From the NCBI GenBank assembly GCA_030549335.1, contig CM060186.1:26024689-26088688 (forward strand): a stretch of DNA of 64,000 bases. Direction: 5' to 3'. Made by a program: the position numbers and the translations under genes. Of the stretch, positions 22,510 to 34,988 are shown piece after piece. Position 1 is the first letter of the stretch. Each line of letters opens with the position of its first letter. Origin of the DNA: Pontederia crassipes (taxonomy: Eukaryota > Streptophyta > Magnoliopsida > Commelinales > Pontederiaceae). The notes under the pieces were generated by a model. That model saw nothing but the letters and a program-made list of their open reading frames with translations. It had not been told where the DNA came from and did no database searches.

Positions 22510-25500
22510 TCATTGAAGAAAACCACCATGGCCTCTGGAATTATTGAACTTGTAGACTGCACCAGAAACTATACGGAAAGACAATTATCTCATTAAGAAT
22601 GTAGTTTCCAGAGACTCAGTAATTAATCTAACAATTAAATAAAACTATATGTTAGGTATATAAAATTGATGTTGTTCTTCTTAATAACTTAAGCTTTTAG
22701 GAAGATCAGTTAGCACATCAAATTTAACACTATAGAATCTGAACTTTCTACATAGATTTCAAACATCTTGTCTTAACAATTGATCATATACCTTGATAGC
22801 CTCCAATTACAGGATCCTCTGACAACAGGAGAGGTGTGTCGAGATCAATGAAGCTGCAACAAGTAAAAGCCAATAAGAGATTTTCCATTAGTTCTGACGC
22901 GGAGATAACTATATTGAAGATGTCTGTTCATTGTTTTTTAGAAGAAAAATGTCTGTTCATGTCATTGGCTAGCACTCCACCTCCTGAAAAATTTACCAGG
23001 TGAAAAAAGTTATAGCATGAGACATGGATCAGATTGTTGAGCAAACCTGAAACAACCAAGGCCAGCAGCAAGGTGGCCAGCAAAGCCCATGGCCAGTCTA
23101 GTTTCAACCATGCCACCAAGCATGAGAGCAGTACCAGCTTTTCTAGCGACATCAATTACATCAAGTGACCCAAGAACCCCTAACTTTGCGAGTTTAACGT
23201 TGATTACATGAGCTAGGTTATCATGTACAATTCTCAGTGCGTCATCTACGCTCCTACAACTTTCATCAGCAGCAACAGATACATTGTATTTGTCCTTTGC
23301 CGTGCTGCTAACAAGGCGAAGACCTTCCCAATCATCTCGGTGGACAGGCTGTTCAAATAGAATGGGAGTAATCCCCACATCTATACATGAAACATGTGTA
23401 TTAAGGGGAAAAAAGAAAGAACATTATGATAGATTATAAAAAATAATATAATATTCTTGTCATAATTTATGATATGATGAACCAGCAATATTACCAAAAA
23501 AATGCAATAGAACTACTGAGGTGAAAATATCAACAGTTCAAAAAAGGATTATAATAAGATTTTTTTTTGTGATACAATATAGGAGATGGAGGCACATCAA
23601 ACAAAGGTGATTGGATGAAGAAAAGCAAGATAACTGAAAAATATAGGAAGGCAACTATTGAGCCAAGGATATGCTTTAAGACTCCCCTAGGGAATATCAC
23701 CCTATCAACTTGACAAACCTTGTCATTTTTCAATGGAGCTTGGGCACCAACTTGACTGTTAAAAACTTGAACATGGAGTGATTTCAAAGATTATTTCAAT
23801 TGAGTGAGTTGGAGGATGTAAGAATGGGATCATATGAGAACACAAAACTTTATAAATGAAAGACTCAAATCATAGTATGATAAACATATTTCGAGAAAGA
23901 ATTTTGAAGTTGGCACATTTGTATTATTATAGAACTCAAGATTGAGACTTTTCTGGGTATGTTCAAATCCTAGTGGTCCGGATCATTTCAAAATTTCAAA
24001 GTGCTAAATAATTGAGCAATAGAGATCACCAACGAAGCTACTGAACCATTTAGTGTTAACAGGCAAACTCTAAAGAGCTATTTGCTAAATGAAGAACTTG
24101 AAAAGTGTTACGAAAAGAGGGAGAGAGGGGTCGCACGAAACACAGAAGAACGCAAAGAGGAAAAAACAGCGGCGACTCTTTGTTATGAAATAACGACGAT
24201 TACAAGGATGAGTCTCTGTCTAGACCCCTAGGGAGTTTATATAGGCACTTCCTTTAATAGATGATAAGAATTACATACGGACTGAGACTTTAAAATAAAT
24301 CCCCTGAAAATAGGACACTTATCTCGTGATAAGTAAATAAATCAAATCCGAATCACAAACAAAATACCCCTAAAAATTTTGCTCAGGAGGCTCCGCCCCC
24401 TTGTAACCTCCGCAGGGGGATCCCCGTAGGGGAATTCTGCTGAAGCGCCTGAATATGTAGGGGGACCAACTGAGTTCAGATTCAAGATATTATTAATAAA
24501 TCTCCACCTTGACTTGAATCATCTTCAGAGCACAAAGTACTATGCCACCGCTAATCCCACCTTGAAGCTATTATCAAGTGTTAATGTTAAGCAAGTCCAA
24601 GCAATGTTGGAACTTGCCATATGGAACAGATTTGGTGAACATATCAGTTGGATTGTCTTCAGTGCCAATCTTCTTCACCTTGATCCTTTTCTCAGTGCGG
24701 ATGAAGTGATATCTGACATCAATGTGTTTAGTTCTTTCATGATGTACTTGATCCTTGGCTAAACATATTGCACTCAGATTGTCACAGTGTACTATACCCT
24801 GCTCCTGATGTAATCCGAGATCTCCAACTAAGCTTTTTAACCAGATGCCTTCCTTGGCAGCTTCTGTCAGTGCCATGTATTCAGCCTCTGTAGTGGACAA
24901 TGTAACTGATGGCTGAAGTGTAGTCTTTCAACTAATAACTGAACTGTCCAAAGTGAAGACATAGCCTGTCATAGATCGTCTTCCATCAACATCTCCAGCA
25001 TAGTCTGAATCTGAGTACCTGCAAACAAACACTCTTTATCACTTCTGTAGATGAGGCCAATAACAGATGTTCCTCTCAGATACCAAAAAATTCGCTTCAC
25101 TGCTTGCCAGTGCTCCTTCCCTGTATCGCTCATGAATCTGCTGACAACACTGACTGCATGAGCAATGTCCGATCTTGTGCAAACCATGGCATACATCAGA
25201 CTTCCAACTGCACTAGCATATGGAACCCGAGACATGTACTCCTTCTCTGCTTCTGATTTTGGTGCGAAGACAATAGAAAGATGAACATTTGTAGCTGATG
25301 GAGTATTCAAAGGCTTCGCTCCAGACATTCCAAACCTGGATAAAATCTTCTCAATATAATTTTTCTGAGATAAGAAGAGTTTACCCTGTGTGCGATCTCT
25401 TAGAATTTTCATCCCCAAAATCTTCTGTGCTGCACCAAAATCCTTCATGTCGAATTCTGCACTAAGGAGCTTCTTTAGATTCTGGATGTCTGTTATGTTT

Positions 25501-28500
25501 CTGGTAGCAATAAGCATATCATCGACATACAAGAGCAGATAGATGGTGGAGCCGTCCTTTACCTTCTTATGGTATACACAGCAATCATAGGGACTTCGAC
25601 TGAATCCATTACTGATCATGAAGTTGTCGAACCTCTTGTACCATTGTCTGGAAGACTGCTTCAAGCCATACAGAGATTTATCCAGACTGCAAACTTGATT
25701 CTCCTTTCCTGAAATGGAGAATCTCTCTGGTTGGCTCATAAGAATGTCTTCTCCAAGTTCTCCATGGAAGAAAGTAGTCTTCACATCTAGTTGATCGATC
25801 TCTAGATTCTGATATGCTACAAGAGCAAGTAGCACCCTAATAGAAGTATGTCTGACAAAAGGTGAGAATATCTCATTGTAGTCAACACCTTCTTTCTGAC
25901 TATAACCTTTAGCAACCAGTCGTGCTTTGTATCTTGTGCCTTCAACTCCTGAAATTTCAGCTTTCTTTTTGAAGATCCACTTACAGCCAACAACCTTTCT
26001 GCCTTTAGGCAGCTTGACCAGCTCCCACGTCTGATTTTTGTGAAGAGATTTCAACTCCTCACCCATAGTAGCGATCCACTGTTCAGATTCGGCACATGTG
26101 ATGGCATCCCTATAAGAGAACGGCTCTACGGACTCCACATCTTCAGCTACTTGTAGTGCATAAGCAACCATGTCATCGAAATCATATCGTTTAGGAGGAT
26201 CCACTTCTCTGCGAGGACGTCTAGCAGCAATTGACTCCTCTTCAGGTTGCTCATCAGATTCTTCACCTTCTGGTTCTGCTTCTTGATGTGATCCTTCAGC
26301 ATCATCCTCAGTTGGAGTGATTTCAACCTCCACCTATTTACTGACACTCTCTTCAGCCTCCACCTTCAACTAAAGCATTAATGCTTCATCAAAGATCATG
26401 CTTCTGCTGTGGATGACTTTATGTTCTGAAGGAGACCAGATTTTGTAGCCCTTTACTCCTGCACCATATCCCATGAACACTCCTTCTTTGGCCCTTGGCT
26501 CCAACTTCCCTTCATTGACGTGATAGTATGCTGGACAATCAAAAACTTTCAGACAAGTATAATTAGCAAGATTTTCTGACCATACCTTAGTTGGAGTCTT
26601 GAGATCAATCGCAGTCGCTGGCCTTCGATTCACCAAATAGCAAGCTGTGTTAACAACTTCAGCCCAGAATGTCCTATTCAAGCCAGTGTTAGAGAGCATG
26701 CAACTTGCCCTCTCCAGAAGTATCGTGTTCATTCGTTCTGCAACTCCATTCTGCTGTGGAGTATTCCTGACTGTGCGATGTCTGGCAATGCCTTCATCTT
26801 TGCAGAACTAGTCGAATTCAGCAGAACAGAATTTCAAACCATTGTCAGTGCGAAGATGCTTTACTTTCTTCGACGTCTGATTTTTCACCAGAACCTTCCA
26901 CTGCTTGAAGGCCTTGAAGGACTCACTCTTGTGTTTCATCATGAATACCCAAGTCATCCTCGAGTATTCATCAATCACAGATAGGAAGTACCTCGCACCT
27001 CCTAATGATGGAACACGAGAGGGACCCCAACAATCGGCGTGGATGTAGTCAAGTGTCACCTTCGTCCTGTGCACTGCCTTGCCAAACTGAGACATTCGTT
27101 GTTTGTCGAATACGCAGTGCTTGCAGAAGTTGATTTCAGATATCTTCTTGTCTCCTAGAAGACCTCGTTTGCTGAGGATATTCATTCCGTTCTGACTCAT
27201 ATGTCCAAGCCGCATGTGCCACAACCTAGAACTATCTGATTCGGATGAACTAGCCACTGCAGTAACGCCAGAGACTGTCTTGCCTTGTAATATATACAAG
27301 GACTTCTGTCTGACTCCCTTCAGAACCGTAGCATAACCTTTCATGACCGTGAGGATGCCTCCAGCAGCATTGATCTGACACCCTTTAGAGTCGAGGACTC
27401 CAAGTGATATCAAATTCTTTTTCAGTTGCGGAACATGAAGGACATCTGTCAGCGTCCTCACAATATTGTCATAAGTCCTGATCAGCACAGAACTGATCCC
27501 AACTATCTGATAGGCTGCATCGTTGCCCATGATGACGTTTTCACCAATAATCTTCTGATAAGTTGAGAACCACTCTTTATTCGGAGTCATATGATAGGAA
27601 CACCCCGAATCCAGAACCCAACTATTCGCCAGACATCCTTGATCAGAAGCAGCCAAAACTAAATCATCTTCGGAATTCCCAGTTTCATGTGCCACCGCCG
27701 CGACGGAGGCCTTCTTCTTCTTCGGGCAATCCTTTTTCCAATGACCTAGTTCCTTGTAGTAATTATAGATGTCTTTCGCAGTGATTTTCTTTTTCTTCGG
27801 CTTGGATTTCTTTGAATTCGAGGACTGTCCCTTCTCTGCGGTCGATATCAAACCCGCGACCTGAGTCTCTGCAGAATTTTCAGATGCCCTATGCCGAAGT
27901 TCACGAGTATGAAGACTCGATCTTACTTCTTCCAGACTTATAGTTTCCTTCACGATAATCATAGACTGAACGAAGTTCTCATATGATGGAGGAAGCGAAA
28001 CTAACAGAATTAGAGTTACCTTCAACAAAGAATTTAACTGATCAAGATGTTCCTTCATAGAGGTACCTTCTTGCATGCGGAGAGAGAACAGACGTTGCTT
28101 CAACAGTAACCTGTTGGTGAGAGACTTCGTCATATACAGACTCTCGAGTCTCAACCACTGACCGGCTGCCTTTTTTTCATCTGCGACCTCGATTATCACC
28201 TCATCCGTCAGACACAATAGAATCATCGAGTGCGCCTTCTCCTCCTGTGCCGCCAAAGTTACGAGGTCGATCTCTTTTTCTTTGCCCTTCGAGTCTTCCT
28301 CCTTCGGTTTGTTCTTTGACATGTTTGAAAGTGGCGCCCAGACTCCTTGTTGCTTCAGAAGCGCCCGATCTTGATTTGCCACAACCCGAAATTATTCCTG
28401 CCGTTGAACTTCTCCACGCTCACGTTGTGCGACGTCATCTCCCTGCTTGATCGAGAATCGCTGACGAACCCTAAAGCTCTGATACTAGTTTGTTACGTAA

Positions 28501-31417
28501 AGAGGGAGAGAGGGGTCGCACGAAACACAGAAGAACGCGAAGAGAAAAAAATGGCGGTGGCTCTTTGTTATGAAATAACGACGATTACAAGGATGGGTCT
28601 CTGTCTAAACCCCTAGGGAGTTTATATAGGCACTCCATTTCACAGATGATAGGAATTACATACGGACTGAGACTCTAAATAAATCTCCTGAAAATAGGAC
28701 ACCTATCTCGTGATAAGGAAATAAATTAAATCCGAATCACAAACAGAATACCCCTAAAAATTTTGCTCAGGGGGCTCCGCCCCCTTGCAACCCCCGCAGG
28801 GGGGATCCCCCCTGACCCCCACAGGCTCGTTGACCGGGCAGCGAGACCCCGTAGGGAAATTTTGCTGAAGCGCCTGATTATGCAAGGGACCAACTATGTT
28901 CAGATTCAAGGCATTATTAAAAAAAAGTAACCGATGATACAACTGCATGATGCAAATCAGTGAAATTCCATGGCCTCGTTGAGCCGACGACGTTAAATGG
29001 CGGAGCTACTTGAGAGAGAACCCAAGATTTTCATACTTTACTTTTTGCCTGAATTTTATTTTACTGTAGCTTTTGTTTTGCATTTGTCAAACTGACATGG
29101 TGCAATACATGCAGGAGCATCCTTTGTGTTACTTCCCTACGGCCTACCCATAGCGATTAGGATGAGACTGTAGGCAGGAACAATCAATTGTAGTGGTGGA
29201 AAATAAGACAACACCTTTCGGGTTCTTCCCTATGATCAGATCATAGTAGTCAATATGAGACCACAAGGAGGACATAGGCGAGTTCGAAGGAAAACAAACT
29301 TTATGTTAGTTCCTCATGGCCAAACCATAGTGCAAATGTCGGGACCACAGCAAGTAATTATGCCTACTGCAAAGAATAATCTATAGGCATTAAAACACAT
29401 AAGGATCATGGATCAAAGCATAAAGCATGTTTATCAATAACTTTAATACTGTTTAGGAATTTTCTCCAAACTCATCATAAACATGTAGATCTATGAAACA
29501 TTAATTTGATGCATCCCTCAATCACAGTCCTAATAAAAATAGGTTATCTTTATGTCTCTCCATCCAATCAATTCATCATTGAGAGTGGACAAAAGGGTTT
29601 GCATTTCCTTACCTATCTTGTTTTTCGTTCCATATTCATCTTTATTATTATCTTCATCTTCCCCTTTATTATTCTCCTTGATCCTCAATTTCTAGTCGTG
29701 TAATCAGATGAAGACAAGAGGAATAAGAGAGAAAATTTTGATTTCTATAGGGGAAGATATGAGGGTTGGTAACAAAATGACCGAAATTCCTCTAATTTCA
29801 AAATCTGTAGGCAAATTCAGCCAAGGTACTCTAGAAAGAAAACAGTTTTCAAGAATATATAGCCCAAATTCTAGCTGGGGAGACTAGTGAGCTGTGGATA
29901 GTCAGATCTCGAGACAAATGTGACCAGGTACGTCACAACAAAACAGAAGACTGTCATCCAGTAGAGGGGGAAAGGGGGTCCATCTTGAATAGGTCCAAAG
30001 TTTCAAGTGATGTTTAGCATATTCCCACAAACCTCTATGTAAATAGTGTTCTTCGGGAATTTCATTCATCTGAGTAAATATTAACAGGGACAAAGTTCCA
30101 ATGGTGAGGTGACGATCACAAAAAACAATTATTATGATCAGTTTGATATATTCTGGTATTTTATTTCGTTATACCTAAATTGGTATCATTCCAATGCTTG
30201 CATATTTACCCTATTGTTACATTATCTCTAGAAAATATACTGTTTGTATATATTTAACATGAAGAAATTCATAACAACGATTCATCCTCCTCTCCTCTTA
30301 TCTTGGATTAACAGTCGTAACTAATGTAATGGCCTACAGCAAGCAAGACATACCACAAAGCTTATCGAGAACTTGAATAGCCTGATGAGCCTTGTAACCC
30401 TCATTTACATCCAAAATAAATGAACAATCAGGGTAAACTGATTGTATGGCCTTCAGGACTTCCACATCTGAGTCTAAGTTCTTCCCCACCTTCAGCTTCA
30501 ATGTGGTGAAACCCTGTTCTCGGTATTTGGCAGCCAATTCAGCTGCTTCTTTTGGAGATACGATCGGGATCTGCAATTTTTTATAGGGGGGAGGGGGGCG
30601 AACGGAACAGATAGACATAGAACTTAATTAGCAGATACAGGCATTCCAAATTGTAATAGAGAGAAAGAAAAATGTAATTTTCAGGGTGAACAAAGATTTC
30701 AACTGTGATATCAGTGGTTATAGTATCTGATGCCCCTCCGAACAGCTTCCAGAGAGGTATCTTGATGCTGTTAGCAGCAGCATCTATCAACGCCATCTCA
30801 ACTCCTGCTCTGACCTTAACAATTAGGAACGCACTGAAAAGATTCAATTTTGATTCCGGAATATGATTTTAGAAAAAGAAGATTTACAAGCACGCCAGCA
30901 GAGTTCATCCCCCACTGACCGAGGCGAATCCGTGGCCAGGGAGAAGACGAGCGACGCTGGCGAGAGCTGTACCGAGGGTCACTGACGGGCTGCGGACGAG
31001 GAATTCGCATGCGTCGGCGGTCGCGGCCAAGGCGCCCGGTTGGTCCTCTGCTGTAACAGAGGGCAGCACGGGGGCTTCGCCCCAGCCAACGCTGCCGTCG
31101 CGGAGCTCCACGCGGATGGCGACGTTGGTGACACCGTCGAGGCGCGAGGAGGCGATTGTGAAGGGCGCAGTGAGCGGCACGTCGAGCGGGCGGCCTTCCG
31201 CACGACCGACGTCGATCATGAACGTCTCCTTGAAGCTCTCGAAGCTGAAGGAAGCGAGCGCAGCCATCGGTGCGCGAGTGGATGCGCCCGTGCAGAGGAC
31301 GACGAGTCCTCGACGCGGGGCGGAGGCTTTGATCACCGAAATGGGAATCGTCTGTTGGCGCTTGTGGAGTTTGGTGACGAGAGGAATCGAAGCGGAGGTG
31401 CGAGACGAGGTGCTCAT
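22510..31417 (-). CDS. L-Ala-D/L-Glu (dipeptide) epimerase-like, enolase superfamily, six exons
   Basis: Exons on the minus strand are 31417-30920, 30814-30704, 30570-30354, 23380-23047, 22853-22792 and 22568-22510. All introns are GT...AG and all phases agree, giving about 426 residues. The product has the enolase-superfamily N-terminal capping domain ([25 protein letters not shown]) and barrel. Expected catalytic features are present: KxK in TLKLKVGK (about K228, K230), metal ligands in FILDVNEG (D257), ILFEQPV (E285) and AADES (D314), and the opposing lysine in INVKLAKLG (K338). Such enzymes epimerise dipeptides such as L-Ala-D/L-Glu; the true plant substrate is not shown by the sequence. 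The first 60 or so residues are Ser/Thr/Arg-rich and nearly free of acidic residues, like a plastid transit peptide. The first exon is GC-rich. Intron 3 is about 7 kb because it holds a copia element. The stop after GGFLQ may be slightly early. Confidence 0.9.
24106..24499 (-). repeat. Copia 3' LTR
   Basis: Plus-strand start TGTTACG abuts the AAAAG duplication. Shorter than the 5' LTR by the GC-rich segment noted there. Confidence 0.9.
24501..24510 (-). other. Copia polypurine tract
   Basis: The minus strand reads AAGGTGGAGA immediately before the 3' LTR, the standard plant copia form. Confidence 0.8.
24574..28438 (-). pseudogene. Copia gag-pol polyprotein, interrupted
   Basis: Gag begins at the ATG at 28438 ([20 protein letters not shown]). 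A one-base deletion near 28370 throws it out of frame, and the frame is then open from 28382 to 26808. That frame holds gag, a damaged zinc knuckle ([14 protein letters not shown], the first two cysteines lost), protease ([11 protein letters not shown], about residue 255), the integrase zinc site (H389, H394, C420, C423) and core acidic residues (D450 in HADCWGP, D513 in RTDNG). A stop at 26808 is followed by the rest of integrase (26370-26732). Reverse transcriptase is at 26333-24969, with [20 protein letters not shown] and YVDDM (about residue 269). RNase H is at 24900-24574 ([10 protein letters not shown]). Stops also lie near 26367, 26334, 24969 and 24930. Confidence 0.92.
28476..28490 (-). 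other. Copia primer-binding site (initiator-Met tRNA type)
   Basis: Directly inside the 5' LTR the minus strand reads TAGTATCAGAGC. The usual plant sequence is TGGTATCAGAGC, so one base has changed. Confidence 0.8.
28491..28922 (-). repeat. Copia 5' LTR
   Basis: Homologous to 24106-24499. It contains an extra 36-bp or so GC-rich segment near 28805-28845 that is absent from the other LTR. By eye about 25 differences separate the two LTRs over their first 320 bases, so the insertion is not recent. Confidence 0.9.
28928..30353 (-). other. Remainder of epimerase intron 3
   Basis: AT-rich intron sequence between the copia target duplication and exon 3. No exon, open domain or second element was identified. 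Confidence 0.7.
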
Positions 31418-31529
31418 GGAAAGCTATGTGATCGGTGCAGAGTGCTGAGTTGGAGATGCTGAAAGCGATGGACTGCCAGAGAGACGTAAAAGTAAGTAAT
31501 TTTCTCAATGATTGTCATTGGTGCGTTTG

Positions 31530-32504
31530 AAAATTACACGGATCGGTCCATCCTCAATTTTAACTTCAAGTGGTCACTAAATTATTTCCGAACTTTAAAA
31601 TATTTTTTTTATTATCTTACAAATTTGGTGTAATAAAATAATATAAAAATATAATAAAAAATTAATTTTTTAGATAAAAAGATGCCCCCTTTTATCTTAC
31701 ACGTAAAAGGGGGCGCCCACGAGGGGAAGGGGTTCCGGCCTTGTCGCATACGGGTCGACACTCCCCTTTTCTTCCTCGCAATCGGCAAAGAAAAGAAGGA
31801 GAGCGTCCCCTACACTTCTGAGGGGAGCCGGTGCCCCTATTCTTTCTCGTCGGTGCACCGATGCAACGGAGGGGGCTGACAGAGGGGGAGAGAGAAGCAT
31901 AGGGAGATAAGGGGAGTGTCGGCCCCCTTCATCGGCACACAGGATGCTCCCTTCTCTCTCCTCGGCGCATGCGAGAGAGAATGGAGTGTCGGTCGGCCTT
32001 CGTCAACTCGACAGAGAGGGGCCGATGCCCCTTCTGTTGCATCAGCGAAGCCCCCCCCCCCTCTCTCGCCGATGCACACGAGAGAGAAGGGAGGTGTCGG
32101 CCCGGTGCACTGTCAAAGTTCACACAGGGGGCAGCTCCCCCATTTTGTCCCTCGCGGCCGGCGAAGGAGAAGAGGGGGGCACCAACGACACCTGTGCTAC
32201 GGGCCGACGCCCCTTCACCTCCTCTCTAGTGTCGGAGAGGAAAGGAGGTGGGGGTGCCGCCCCTTAATTTCTTCCGACAAGAAGCGGTAGCTTGAGGTTG
32301 TCGCCTCTTTTTTAAAAATTTTAATTAAGTTTTAATATTTTTATATTATTTTATTATGCCACATCAACAAAGTAATTGGAGAACCGTCTATTATCGGTCA
32401 TGAGAACGATGCGTGTAGGAAAGTCAAAGTTCGGAGACAATCTAATAACAAGTTGAAGTTTGGAGTCATTAGCCTAAAGTTGGGGGACGATTTGTATAAT
32501 TTAC
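31530..32504. mobile_element. Long-TIR element upstream of the epimerase gene (MULE-like candidate)
   Basis: The left end AAATTACACGGATCGGTCC pairs with the reverse complement of the right end (AAATTATACAAATCGTCCCC). Further in, AATAAAATAATATAAAAATA at 31632-31652 pairs with its inverse at about 32336-32356. The arms are long (over 100 bp) and diverged, as in Mutator-like elements. No 9-bp target duplication was confirmed. It starts about 113 bp upstream of the epimerase start codon, so it lies in the promoter zone. Confidence 0.5.
31690..32285. repeat. GC-rich degenerate minisatellite inside the long-TIR element
   Basis: Recurring phrases such as CGGCGCATGCGAGAGAGA, CCGATGCACACGAGAGAGA and GGGGCCGATGCCCC recur roughly every 100 bp. 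It contrasts sharply with the AT-rich arms. Overlapping open frames on both strands are caused by the composition and carry no known domain. Confidence 0.6.
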
Positions 32505-33334
32505 TTCAACTTTTTCTGATTGAATATAAAATTTTTGCTGGTTGTTTTTTAATATTTTTTGTAACATAGAGCACACTTTGATGCTTTTACATTCAAAATG
32601 GGAAAGAGTTATTTGAGCCACAATCTTGTGAATAAAAGTTATCAAACCAAGTCTAATTAAAATGCATATGGTGGGCATTTATGTTTACTTTGTCACTGTA
32701 ACAATTTGAAATTTAATCTGGCATTGGAGCCATTTGAAGAAAATCCACTAAACTCATAAATGAGACATTAAAGAAACCTTTTAGTTTCCCAATATAGTCT
32801 GATCTCAATGGATAGAACATTACCCCCAATTAATTCATCCGGCGGATAAGGAAAGGGTACCATTATGCAGATCCGGCGAATAAGATCAAACTAGATGGAA
32901 TCATGGAGCAACTTTCTTCCCTCAACCGAATTATTGGAGGCACATGCCTCACTTTTTGCTGATTCAAAAAATAATTATATAAGAACTCTTATTTCACCGT
33001 CCATAAGGAGGCATTGTTAATGTCATGATTGATATATTTTAAACCATGTTATTATGATGTTCTAATGCCTAGAAATCATTCCTTATAATGTTCTTGTTGT
33101 TTTATGTTTTGCTTTATGATTGAATCTTAAAAAAATAGGATGTTGACATGGACGTGACTGATGCAATCACGATCATGACCAAATGAGTAAAAATAGGTGA
33201 AGAATTGGCCTTCGATCATGCCCATAAAACTATATTTCATGGTCATGAAAAAGTTAGAGCACGACTATGATGCCCAAGTCATGACTATGATAGAAAAAAA
33301 ATGCAAAATTGACAAAAAAAACTTATGTCACACC
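32505..33334. other. Intergenic, no gene seen
   Basis: AT-rich. The segment 33150-33330 has several CACGATCATGACC-like phrases. No domain or coding frame is supported. Confidence 0.5.
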
Positions 33335-34020
33335 CAATATGAACCAGGAAATGCTTATAATAGGAGCCGGCGATAGAAGAATCTTTCAGCAAAGTTGGAT
33401 GATCAAGATAATGGTGTAGATCTCAGGCATAAGAAAATTGAAGATAATCAAGAATGTTTGGAATTTAGATCTATTACAAGATCGAGTTAGATCAGATCCA
33501 ACTTCTCAAGGTGTTGCAAATTGGGACACATGAAGAGTCAACATGACTTGAGCCAAATAAATCATGGTTTAATCATATTTATTTGGAATTTTAAAAATTA
33601 ATTATACATGGAAATTCTACTGAGACTTGTAAGATGAAATTGAGTTTGCTATTTTACTAAATTAGTTAGGTTACTTGTGGGCTAAATTAGATTATTTTCT
33701 TTCAGCCCAAAGTCTATTTTTAGGATCTATAAATAGTGGTCCTCATTATTATTTGAGATATCTTTGAATCTATTAAAATTATGGCTTAATTGTTTTTGCT
33801 GTGAGGGAACTTCTGCAACCCGTTCTTCGAAAACTTTCGTCATTAATTATAAGGTTGGTTATCTTGTGATTAAATCCATCTATTTATAATATCGATTGCT
33901 TTGTTCATTATAATCTTGATGTTGATATTCCGCTGCCTTGAAAATTTGTTTGATCTCATTTCTCTTGATTATCGTATATTGTTCCGGTCACTCAAGGCAT
34001 TGTTCTTGAGTATTGTATCA
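33335..34020 (+). repeat. Gypsy element 1, 5' LTR
   Basis: Runs from ATATGAACCAGGAAATGC (the leading TG appears changed to CA) to TATTGTATCA. Includes TCTATAAATAGTGGTCC near 33730, a likely TATA box. Confidence 0.88.
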
Positions 34021-34021
34021 A

Positions 34022-34036
34022 TTGGTATCAGAGCCA
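34022..34036 (+). other. Gypsy element 1 primer-binding site
   Basis: TTGGTATCAGAGCC begins two bases after the LTR. It is complementary to the 3' end of initiator-Met tRNA. Confidence 0.9.
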
Positions 34037-34099
34037 TGTTTTCGATTCGATTTTCTAGTTATCTTTCATTATCTTGTTCCCCCCTGTTTCAATTTAAAA

Positions 34100-34530
34100 A
34101 ACTACCAAAATTTTGGAAAAAAAACACCAAAAGTTTGCAAAAAAAAACATCTGGTTTGTTTGTTCTTCAAACCCTAGCCGTCATCCTTGGATTCTTCAAA
34201 ATCTACTGCAATTTGAAAAAAAAATACAAAAACATTTTGCTTGTTTGTTTTTCAAATCCTAGCCATCTTCCTTATTTGTTTTCTTTTGTTCTTCAAACCC
34301 TAGCCGTCATTATTGCATTCTTCAAATTCTGCTACAGTTAAAAAAAACCCACAAAAAATTCTGCTCATTTGTTTTTGAAACACTAGCCGACATCCCTCTC
34401 TATTCTTCAAAGTCTGCTGCATTTCAGAAAAAAATTGAGAAAAAAAATCCGAAAATAGAAAAAAAAAAAGAAAAGTGTAAGAAAGGAGAAGGGAAGAACA
34501 TGAAAGAAAATATTTGGAAAAAAATTTCAA
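34100..34530. repeat. Leader with short imperfect repeats
   Basis: CTTCAAACCCTAGCCGTCAT and variants recur about four times between A-rich tracts. This is the untranslated leader of gypsy element 1. Confidence 0.6.
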
Positions 34531-34988
34531 AAAAAATCTAAGAAAAAAGGCTAAAAGAAAGGATTCAAAAGAAAGATGAAAGAAAAGAAAAGGAAATATT
34601 ATTTCTGAAGAGAAATGTGCAAAAGAAATATTTGAGAATAGAATAATTTGACTTAAGAAAGGGTGATATTTGATTTCATTCCAATTCTGAACCTTTGATA
34701 TTTATCCTTATTTGACAATATTTCCTAATTTCTATTCCAAATTCAACTTCAAGTATTCTTTTGATCTTGCAATCATATTGATAAATCAGATTAATTCAAT
34801 TATACATTGCCTTGTATTGACTTGCATCAATTCTCCTAGAACTTGTTAAAGGGTTCAAGATAGGAAAAATGATAAGTGGTAAGTACAATTAAAAAAAAAG
34901 TCTAAGAGAGTTGAGGTTAAAATACAAGTGTCACCACGTGAGGTAGTGAGATTATTTTTACTAATTTTTGCTGTAGAAATTTGTTACA

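Larger units (their letters stand above)
24106..28922 (-). mobile_element. Ty1/copia retrotransposon in intron 3 of the epimerase gene
   Basis: Two LTRs (24106-24499 and 28491-28922) flank a minus-strand gag-pol region. A five-base target duplication AAAAG lies at 24101-24105 and 28923-28927. Domain order is gag, protease, integrase, reverse transcriptase, RNase H, the copia order. The wording of gag and RT is closest in my judgement to Tnt1/Tork-type elements. It lies in the same transcriptional sense as the host gene. Several stops and a frameshift show that it is dead. Confidence 0.95.

Noticed and set aside
31040..31462. Plus-strand frames over epimerase exon 1
   Set aside because: They mirror the real minus-strand exon, whose phase, splice sites and protein similarity are clear.
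31682..32290. Several overlapping frames upstream of the epimerase
   Set aside because: They come from a GC-rich minisatellite; no domain and no splice structure.
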